NCBI GenBank assembly: GCA_038239305.1
Contig: JBBSEW010000004.1
Span: 1-64,000 of the forward strand
Length of the DNA stretch: 64,000 bases
Source: JALYUA01 sp038239305
GTDB taxonomy: Bacteria; Acidobacteriota; Thermoanaerobaculia; UBA5066; Gp7-AA6
Direction: 5' to 3'
A program made the translations under genes and the position numbers. The first letter of the stretch is position 1. Each line of letters starts with the position of its first letter. Of the stretch, positions 58,292 to 64,000 are shown piece by piece. The notes under the pieces are model-generated. The model ran no database searches. It was not told where the DNA came from and saw only the letters and a list, made by a program, of their open reading frames with translations.

Positions 58292-59128
58292 ATGCGCGCC
58301 ATCTGGAGTGGACACATCACGTTCGGCCTCATCACGATTCCCGTCGGCGTCTATGCCGCCGTCGAGTCGAGCGAGCACGTCTCCTTCCGCCTCCTCCATC
58401 GCAAAGACATGGCGCCCATCCAGTACAAGAAGTTCTGCAGCCAGGAAGACAAGGAGGTCCCGAACGACGAGATCGTGAAGGGCTTCGAATCACCGAAGGG
58501 CAAGTTCGCCGTCGTCGAGAAGGAGGAGCTCGAAGAAGTCGCCGAGAAGGTGGGGGACGGCGAAGGCGCGATCGACGTGCTGCAGTTCGTGGAGTTCGGC
58601 GCGTTGAACCCGCTGTCGTTCGAGAAGCCCTACTACCTCGCCCCGATGAAGGGCGGTGAGAAAGCCTACGGCGTGCTGCGCGACGCCCTGCTCGACGCCA
58701 ACCGCGTCGGGATCGCCCGCTTCCATCTCCGCTCGAAGCCGCAGCTCGCGGCGCTCATCCCGGGCAAGAAAGTCCTGTCCCTCGAGATCCTGCGCCCGTT
58801 CGACGAGCTGCGCGACCCGGGCTCGCTGCCGATCTCCTCGGCGCCGAAAAAACCGGCCGAGGTGAAGATGGCGCGGATGTTGATCGATCAGCTTTCGACC
58901 GAGGAGTGGGATCCGGCCGCCCATCCGAACGAATACAAAAAGGCGCTTCAGAAGCTGCTGGCTTCGAAGAAGACGTTCGGCGTCGCGGCGAAGGTCAGGT
59001 CGGGCAAGGGGGGCGAAGAGGACGACGGCAAGGTCGTCGATCTCATGGAGGCGCTGCGTCGCAGCGTCTCCCAGGCCGGCGCGCGGCCCAAAGCGAAAAA
59101 GGCCGCCGCGAGGCGCGGCGCCGCCTGA
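58292..59128 (+). CDS. ku: Ku DNA end-binding protein (non-homologous end joining)
   Basis: A 278-residue bacterial Ku homodimer subunit that threads onto broken DNA ends and recruits LigD. MRAIWSGHITFGLITIPVGVY is the hallmark N-terminus. The ring-forming core follows (FVEFGALNPLSFEKPYYLAP, GKKVLSLEILRPFDEL). The C-terminal tail is Lys/Arg/Ala rich (ARPKAKKAAARRGAA) and likely DNA binding. AAAGGAG precedes the ATG at 58292; the upstream open frame is spurious. No ligD lies in this window. It sits among small stress genes with similar sigma-54 elements. Confidence 0.95.
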   Translation: MRAIWSGHITFGLITIPVGVYAAVESSEHVSFRLLHRKDMAPIQYKKFCSQEDKEVPNDEIVKGFESPKGKFAVVEKEELEEVAEKVGDGEGAIDVLQFVEFGALNPLSFEKPYYLAPMKGGEKAYGVLRDALLDANRVGIARFHLRSKPQLAALIPGKKVLSLEILRPFDELRDPGSLPISSAPKKPAEVKMARMLIDQLSTEEWDPAAHPNEYKKALQKLLASKKTFGVAAKVRSGKGGEEDDGKVVDLMEALRRSVSQAGARPKAKKAAARRGAA

Positions 59129-59131
59129 CTG

Positions 59132-59548
59132 TCAGGCCGGCGGACGCTTCTTCTTCCACTTTCCGCGGGGCGCCCGCCGGAATTCGCGCACGTGGAGCTT
59201 CACTTCCGGCGCGCTCTTTTCGCTCAGGCGGACCGACCAGGAGTCCCCTCCCATCCCGTCCTGTTCCACCCGCCGCCGCGACTGGCCAATGCTCTTCACG
59301 GCAAGATGAATCTCTTCGACAACAACACCCGCGTCCCGGCCGTTCGGGACGGTCCGCCGCCCTCGAGAGCGTGAGGCTCGGAGGATGAAGAAAAGCTCCG
59401 GACCCGCTCCCAGAACGATCTCCGCAGCGGAGCGTGAGAGAACCGGCCATCCGAGGATCGGCGCGATCCGGCGCGCCAGCGCTTCGGGGTCGCCGGTCCG
59501 GATCACGATGCCATGAAACGCCAAGGGGGTCGGGCTCTTCTTCTTCAC
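59132..59548 (-). CDS. VOC/glyoxalase-like small protein
   Basis: A 138-residue protein resembling one vicinal-oxygen-chelate module: FHGIVIRTGDPEALARRIAPILGWPVLSRS, a strand-rich middle (AEIVLGAGPELFFILR) and EEIHLAVKSI. The basic C-terminus (RRAPRGKWKKKR) is extra. Metal ligands cannot be fixed with confidence. The GTG start overlaps the stop of the upstream HAD gene (GTGA), so expression is coupled to it. It is convergent with ku, with 3 bases between. Confidence 0.6.
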   Translation of the reverse strand: MKKKSPTPLAFHGIVIRTGDPEALARRIAPILGWPVLSRSAAEIVLGAGPELFFILRASRSRGRRTVPNGRDAGVVVEEIHLAVKSIGQSRRRVEQDGMGGDSWSVRLSEKSAPEVKLHVREFRRAPRGKWKKKRPPA

Positions 59549-60211
59549 GCGAAGAGGTCCCTCCCACGGATCCAGAGATCTTCCATCCCGTCGAAGATGG
59601 CGTCGGCGCGGGAGAGCGTCGCGGCCGGGAACCCTCCCGAGCGCAGCGCGATGCACGGGATCCCCACCTGGTGCGCCGCCGCGATGTCGTAGGGAGTGTC
59701 GCCGATCGCGACGGGCCGATGGCGCCCTCGGCCATGACGGGAGAGCGCGAGCGCGAACACGTCGCCGAATGGCTTGGTCTTCCCGACGTCGTCCGCCGTC
59801 GTCGCCCCGGAGAGAACGCCCCGCAGGCGCAGAAGAGCGATCGCGCGCCGCACGACGTCCGGATCCGCCGAGCTGGCGAGGACGACCGGCATGCCGGCGC
59901 GGATCATCCCGCGCACGGTCGCGGAGGCGCCGGGAAAAGGGCGGATGCGCCCGAAGCGGGACAGCACGATCTCGGTCTGCACGGCGCCCATCGCGGGCGC
60001 CAGGAGGTCGAGCTCCGGATTGCGTGACGAACTCCTGGAGAAATTCTTTCCCGCCCTTCCCGATGTGCCGCCGGAGGCGCGACGCGGGCACCGTCCGGCC
60101 GAACCGCGCAAGGGCATCGCTCCAGGCCCGGGCATGCAGGTCGTTCGAATCGATGAGACAGCCGTCCAAGTCCTGCAGGACCACGTCGAAGCCTTTCCCC
60201 GGACCGCGCAT
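59545..60211 (-). pseudogene. HAD-family phosphatase, apparently frameshifted
   Basis: The 5' part (from ATG 60211) encodes DVVLQDLDGCLIDSNDLHARAW, which holds motif I with both Asp, and continues to KEFLQEFV. The 3' part, in another frame, encodes the rest: VVLASSAD (motif II), KTKPFGDVFA (motif III Lys) and IGDTPYDIAAAHQVG (motif IV). The frame changes between about 60050 and 60020. Both halves fit one HAD hydrolase of about 220 residues, so this is one gene interrupted by a one-base indel, a recent mutation, or an assembly error. Confidence 0.72.
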
Positions 60212-60290
60212 CGGAAGCTCCGATCTGCGAAGATCGCGCCACGGGCTCGCGGGGCCCGAAGGCAAACGTCGAGTAGAAGTCCGGTCGCGA

Positions 60291-60306
60291 GGCACGGCGC
60301 TTGCGA
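60291..60306 (+). promoter_or_regulatory. Sigma-54 element of the C-tail-anchored protein gene
   Basis: AGGCACGGCGCTTGCG: GGCACG and TTGC are exact with the required N4 between; only the two outermost bases differ from consensus. It lies 61 bases before the ATG at 60368. Confidence 0.62.
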
Positions 60307-60325
60307 TAGGGGTGAATCCAGGAAG

Positions 60326-60362
60326 AACTCAGGGAGAACTCAGGGAAAATCTCAGGGAGAAC
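60326..60362. repeat. 12-base tandem repeat AACTCAGGGAGA
   Basis: Three copies in the leader of the next gene. The last copy supplies its GGGAGA ribosome-binding site, so repeat number would alter leader length. Confidence 0.75.
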
Positions 60363-60367
60363 TTGTC

Positions 60368-60763
60368 ATGGACCAGAAGACTTCACCTCCGAAACCCGGC
60401 CGGGGACGAACACGCCGTCCGGGACCCGCAGACGGGAAGGACGCGACGCCGTTCACATCCGAGCTCGGCGAGCCTTCCTCCGCCTCGTCTGCGGCCATCC
60501 CGGCTTTGGCGGAAGGTCCGATCGCTCCACGGCCGCAAGTCCGCAAGGAGCCCCGAAAGAAGACTCCCCCCGCACGCACCCCGGAAGCAGGACCCGAGTC
60601 CCCGTACGAAACGGAATTCGACCGGATCGTCGACTACCGCGAGGATCTCGCCGCTGACTTCGACGCCATGGCGGCGGATCATCCGCGCTCCGCCGTGCTC
60701 GGTTCGCTCGCGCTCGGCTTCGGGGTCGGGCTTCTCGCCGGTCTCTTCCTCTGGCGGGAATGA
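60368..60763 (+). CDS. Small C-tail-anchored membrane protein
   Basis: A 131-residue protein. Residues 1-75 are Pro/Lys/Arg-rich and disordered. Residues about 80-105 form a short acidic helix (YETEFDRIVDYREDLAADFD), and a single Gly-rich C-terminal membrane helix (LGSLALGFGVGLLAGLFLWRE) ends the protein, as in ElaB/YqjD-type (DUF883-like) tail-anchored stress proteins. There is no family assignment beyond that. It has a sigma-54 element and a shared terminator with the convergent glycine-zipper gene 2. Confidence 0.72.
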   Translation: MDQKTSPPKPGRGRTRRPGPADGKDATPFTSELGEPSSASSAAIPALAEGPIAPRPQVRKEPRKKTPPARTPEAGPESPYETEFDRIVDYREDLAADFDAMAADHPRSAVLGSLALGFGVGLLAGLFLWRE

Positions 60764-60789
60764 AAAGGCCCCGACGGAGCGGGGCCTTC
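60764..60789. terminator. Bidirectional rho-independent terminator
   Basis: AAGGCCCCG-(loop)-CGGGGCCTT with AAAA before and TTCGAAAAA after, between two convergent genes. Confidence 0.88.
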
Positions 60790-60812
60790 GAAAAACATCG
60801 ATCGGAAGAGAC

Positions 60813-61295
60813 TCAGCGGCGAGCGCGATCCCACGCGTCGCGAGTGGCCTCCCGCGCGATTCGCCAGTCCTGCTGGACGCGGCCTCGAGCCGGCCAACCC
60901 TTCTCGAGCTCGGGCTCCGCCTCTTCGAACTTGCGGTTCTGGAATTCGCCGAGCGTGGCACTCTCCCAGCCGTAGCGATAGGCCGGCTCATAGTCGCGAA
61001 AATCCGTTCCGACGCTGTAGTAGGGACGCCGGGTGAAGTTCTCCCTCCAGAAACGCTCTTCTACGGTCGGATCGACCGCTTCGCCCGCCACGTGGCCGGC
61101 CTCCCCGCCCGCAACCGCTCCGATAGCGCCGCCGACGACCGCTCCGACCGGCCCTCCCACGATCGCGCCGACCGCAGCACCGGCCGCCGCGCCGCCCGCC
61201 GAGCCGATTCCCGTGCCCACCGGATGCGAGCCGGGCTCGCCCGTCAACGGGTCGCGATTGGCTCCCGCGTCCCGGATCTCGTTCTTGTCCGCCAT
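60813..61295 (-). CDS. Glycine-zipper stress protein 2
   Basis: A 160-residue full-length paralogue of 50116-50601: ANRDPLTGEPGSHPVGTG, a glycine-zipper segment (GAAVGAIVGGPVGAVVGGAIGA), RPYYSVGTDFRDYEPAYRYG, FEEAEPELEKGW and REATRDAWDRA. The ATG at 61295 begins MADKNEIRD; longer upstream frames lack support. A sigma-54-like element lies at 61370-61385 and the shared terminator follows. The function is unknown. Confidence 0.8.
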   Translation of the reverse strand: MADKNEIRDAGANRDPLTGEPGSHPVGTGIGSAGGAAAGAAVGAIVGGPVGAVVGGAIGAVAGGEAGHVAGEAVDPTVEERFWRENFTRRPYYSVGTDFRDYEPAYRYGWESATLGEFQNRKFEEAEPELEKGWPARGRVQQDWRIAREATRDAWDRARR

Positions 61296-61510
61296 GAGAT
61301 TCCTCTCTTTCTCTGTCCCTGTCGCTGGTAAGGGAGTTACCGACGGTGTTGGGTTCCGGGAGTGCAAATAGCAAGAGATGGACCAACCCGGATCGGGCCG
61401 TCGATATCGCGATCTCGCGGGGCTCCTCCCTCGATCCATCGAGATATCGGTGCATTCCGATTCGTTCGTATCGGGTGACCGGGGAATGATGCTTCGCCGC
61501 GCCGCGAAAC
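61296..61510. other. Gap with sigma-54-like element
   Basis: Contains the element at 61370-61385 and a CGATATCGCGATCTCG / CGAGATATCG inverted pair (about 61400-61450) that might bind an activator. There is no coding signal. Confidence 0.4.
61370..61385 (-). promoter_or_regulatory. Weaker sigma-54-like element of glycine-zipper gene 2
   Basis: TGGTCCATCTCTTGCT on the minus strand keeps TGG, the N10 spacing and TTGCT, but the -24 half departs at three positions. It lies 74 bases before the ATG. Its relevance rests on the paralogue having a similar element. Confidence 0.42.
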
Positions 61511-63175
61511 TCAGGCGAGCAGCGCGGTCGCGCGAAACGCGGGAGGGCGGCGATGCTTCGTCGCCTGCTCGTACGCATGCGCGATGCGGATCAGAGTCCC
61601 TTCGCTCCAGGCGCGCCCGAAGAACGAGACGCCGACCGGAAGGCCGAAGGCGAATCCGGCGGGAACCGTCACGTGCGGATAACCGGCCACGGCCGGAAAC
61701 GTCGACGAGCCGCCCGGACCGTAATCGCCATTGACGAGGTCGATCAGACCAGCCGGGCCGCTCGTGGGAGCGACGAGCGCGTCGAGCTTGTGGCGGTCCA
61801 TCGTGCGGTCGATCCCGTCTTTCCGAGTGGCCGTACGGTTCTTCTCGAGCGCGTCGCGATACGCCTTGTCGGTCAGAGGACCCTTCTTCTCCGCCTGCTC
61901 GAACAGCTCCTGCGCAAAGTACGGCATCTCGCGCTCGCGATGCTTTTCGTTGAACGCGATCAGATCGGCCAGGCTCCGCGGGCGGCCCGAGCCGGCGGCC
62001 GGCAGGGCCGCGAGATACGCGTTCAGCCCGGCCTTGAACTCATAGAGCAGCACTTCGATCTCGCTCTTGTCGACGTCACCGAGCGTGTCGATGTCGGCGG
62101 GATCGACGATCTCCGCTCCGAGCCGCTTCAGGTCGGCGATCGCGGCGTCGACGAGGCGGTCCGCCGGAGGGCTCTGGCCGAAAAGGCCCTTGCGCGGGAC
62201 CCCGATGCGCATGCCTTCGAGCCGCCCTCCCGCCAGCGCCTTCGCGACGTCGAAGGGCTTCCGGCCGCCGGGAGCGTGGACGGCGGGATCCGCCGGGTCG
62301 GTGCCCGCCATGGCGGCGAGCAGGTGCGCCGCGTCGGAGACCGTTCGCGCCATCGGGCCGGCCGTGTCCTGGCTTTCGGCGATCGGAATGATCCCCGCGC
62401 GGCTCACGAGACCGAGCGTCGGCTTGATGCCCACGAGCCCGCAGTTGTTGGAGGGGGACACGACCGATCCGTCGGTCTCCGAGCCCACGGCCGCGGCGCA
62501 GAGGTTCGCCGCGGCCGCTGCTCCGGAGCCCGCGCTGGAGCCCGAGGGATTCCGGTCGAGCGCGTAGGGATTGCGGCACTGCCCGCCTCGCCCGCTCCAG
62601 CCGCTCGTCGCGTGCGTGGAGCGGAAATTCGCCCACTCGCTCAGGTTGGTCTTCCCGAGGAGAATCGCGCCGGCTTCACGCAGGCGGCGCGCGACTCCCG
62701 AGTCCGCGGCCGGGACGGATCCCTCGAGCGCGAGGGAACCTGCGGTCGTCGTCATGCGGTCCGCGGTCCCGATGTTGTCCTTCAGCAGAATGGGAACGCC
62801 GTGCAGCGGTCCGCGAACCCGGCCGGCTTTGCGCTCGGCATCGAGCGACTCCGCGATCGCCAGCGCCTCCGGATTGACCTCGAGGACGGATCGGAGCTCC
62901 GGCCCGCGCCGGTCGAGCGCTTCGATGCGCGCGAGGTATTTCGCCGTGATCGACCGGGACGTTTCGGCTCCAGACTCCATGCGGGACTGGAGATGCGCGA
63001 AGGTCGCTTCCTCGAGCTCAAACGCAGCCGGCGCCGAATCCATGGGAGATTGCGCCGCACCCGAAACGGGCGTCGCCGCAGACGCGCCGCGTGAGACGGC
63101 GATGACCGCTCCGCTGACGGCTCCGTAGCGAAGGAGCGTGCGGCGACTCAGTGAACCCTTGGGCGTTCGAGCCAT
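61511..63175 (-). CDS. Tat-exported amidase (amidase signature family)
   Basis: A 554-residue enzyme. A twin-arginine signal (SRRTLLRYGA, 9-18) directs folded export. The amidase signature triad is visible: Lys in PILLKDNIGT, the cis-Ser in GSETDGSVVSPS and the nucleophile region in GSSAGSGAAAAANLCAAAVGSE, ahead of NNCGLVGIKPT. The ATG at 63175 has GGAGGAACACC upstream. It resembles amidases acting on peptide-like amides or glutamyl-amides, but the substrate cannot be told. It is divergent from the Crp/Fnr gene. Confidence 0.9.
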   Translation of the reverse strand: MARTPKGSLSRRTLLRYGAVSGAVIAVSRGASAATPVSGAAQSPMDSAPAAFELEEATFAHLQSRMESGAETSRSITAKYLARIEALDRRGPELRSVLEVNPEALAIAESLDAERKAGRVRGPLHGVPILLKDNIGTADRMTTTAGSLALEGSVPAADSGVARRLREAGAILLGKTNLSEWANFRSTHATSGWSGRGGQCRNPYALDRNPSGSSAGSGAAAAANLCAAAVGSETDGSVVSPSNNCGLVGIKPTLGLVSRAGIIPIAESQDTAGPMARTVSDAAHLLAAMAGTDPADPAVHAPGGRKPFDVAKALAGGRLEGMRIGVPRKGLFGQSPPADRLVDAAIADLKRLGAEIVDPADIDTLGDVDKSEIEVLLYEFKAGLNAYLAALPAAGSGRPRSLADLIAFNEKHREREMPYFAQELFEQAEKKGPLTDKAYRDALEKNRTATRKDGIDRTMDRHKLDALVAPTSGPAGLIDLVNGDYGPGGSSTFPAVAGYPHVTVPAGFAFGLPVGVSFFGRAWSEGTLIRIAHAYEQATKHRRPPAFRATALLA

Positions 63176-63326
63176 GGTGTTCCTCCGCTTGGGGGTTTTG
63201 ATTTTGCGGATGGAAGAAATATCACGCCGGCAGGCCCCCATGGCCGTTTCCGGCGGAATTGAGTGCTAGGGTGAACATGCCTCCTCGCTTCTCTCCTCCT
63301 TCTCCTTCGAACAAGAAAGGCGCCTC

Positions 63327-64000
63327 ATGCCGAAGCCGGTGGGCGTCGCGCGGCACAATCGGCTTCTGTCCCTCCTTCCCGAAGAGGAGTACGCCCGGCT
63401 CGCGCCCCAGCTCGAGACGATCTCGCTCAGTCCGGGGGAAATCCTGCAGGAGGAAGGCGAGCCGATGACGCACGTTTTCTTTCCGAAAACCGGCATCCTG
63501 TCGCTCCTCGCCCATCTCCGGGACGGGGACTCAATCGAGACCGCGGCCGTCGGCAACGAAGGCATGGTCGGAGTTTCGGTCTATCTCGGCGCCCCGGCCT
63601 GCCCGACGCAAGTGCTGGTCCAGGTCCTGGGCACGGCCTTCCGGCTTCCCGCGCGGCGTCTCCGGGCCGAGTCGGCTCGAGGCGGAGTGCTTCACGAATA
63701 CCTCGCCCGCTATACGAACGCCCTGCTCGCGTCGAGCGGCCAGACGATCGCCTGCAATCGGTTCCACCATCTCGATGCACGTTGCGCGCGGTGGCTGCTC
63801 GCGACTCACGACCGTGTTCCCGCGAATGAGTTCGTGCTGACGCATGAATCGCTCGCCCTGATGCTCGGAGTGCGCCGGGCCGGGGTCACGACCGCCGCGG
63901 GAGCGCTTCAAAAGGCCGGACTGATCTCCTACACGAAGGGACACGTCACGATCCGCAACCGCGAAGGGCTCGAGCGAATGGCGTGCGAGTGCTATGACGC
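63327..64000 (+). CDS. Crp/Fnr family regulator (3' end outside the window)
   Basis: At least 224 residues, open at the right edge. The cyclic-nucleotide-type beta-roll spans about 20-125 (ISLSPGEILQEEGEPMTHVFFPKTGILSLL). A dimerisation helix and a winged HTH (about 165-215: THESLALMLGVRRAGVTTAAGALQKAGLISY) follow. There are no Fnr-type N-terminal Cys ligands. RRAGVTTAA is the recognition helix of the HTH_Crp_2 subgroup common in Acidobacteria. ATG 63327 lacks a strong ribosome-binding site. Confidence 0.88.
   Translation, partial: MPKPVGVARHNRLLSLLPEEEYARLAPQLETISLSPGEILQEEGEPMTHVFFPKTGILSLLAHLRDGDSIETAAVGNEGMVGVSVYLGAPACPTQVLVQVLGTAFRLPARRLRAESARGGVLHEYLARYTNALLASSGQTIACNRFHHLDARCARWLLATHDRVPANEFVLTHESLALMLGVRRAGVTTAAGALQKAGLISYTKGHVTIRNREGLERMACECYD

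Overview
This is a GC-rich chromosomal window, tightly packed with housekeeping genes in its first half and with transport, regulation and stress genes in its second half. The organism is most likely an Acidobacteriota member, possibly of the Thermoanaerobaculia type. That is inferred from a combination of traits: a PadR plus FtsX/MacB-type orphan permease pair (the ADOP arrangement), protein kinases carrying a TolB-like and TPR tail, a TonB receptor with an N-terminal carboxypeptidase-regulatory domain, and menaquinone synthesis by the futalosine route (mqnA, mqnC). No rRNA gene is present to confirm this.

Layout. 294-7777: SurA-like chaperone, rsmI, a very large CPBP membrane protease, an SDR reductase and holA. 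8251-12550: DksA/TraR protein, a sigma-54 activator, rsfS, nadD, obgE, rpmA and rplU. 12908-17809: two TPM-domain proteins, lemA, sixA, a Ser/Thr kinase and mqnC. 17856-22668: two tandem secreted beta-propeller paralogues enclosed by mqnC and mqnA. 22758-31164: a proteostasis block on the minus strand (tig, clpP, clpX, lon, engB, rho). 31177-38942: secreted subtilisin, a TMTC-like membrane TPR protein and a 1276-residue Ig/S-layer-homology surface protein. 39129-45301: an island bounded by an intact tRNA-Leu(UAG) and a deleted tRNA-Leu copy. It holds a tyrosine-recombinase remnant, a frameshifted PIN-like gene, a small CxxCH protein, a TonB receptor and a hydrolase. 45484-49789: ADOP permease with PadR, and a MerR regulator with a His-rich secreted protein. 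50116-64000: stress genes (two glycine-zipper paralogues, Ku, disordered and membrane-anchored small proteins) mixed with an Nramp transporter, M1 peptidase, a second kinase, amidase and a Crp/Fnr regulator cut by the window edge.

Two regulatory themes emerge from reading the gaps. First, five genes of the stress block (Ku, the disordered Ser-rich protein, a C-tail-anchored protein and both glycine-zipper proteins) each have a GG-N10-GC sigma-54 type element in the correct orientation 22 to 75 bases before the start codon. This suggests a previously unnoticed sigma-54 regulon containing Ku. Second, many other genes have a TAGA(A/C)T-like -10 box only 5 to 9 bases before the start codon and no ribosome-binding site, which implies widespread leaderless transcription.

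Most gaps contain short tandem or inverted repeats. Several are dispersed families (a 52-base GATC-rich element, a GATCGGGT array, a GGGAAAC inverted repeat, a CCCTCTCCC hairpin). One has been read into the 3' end of tig.
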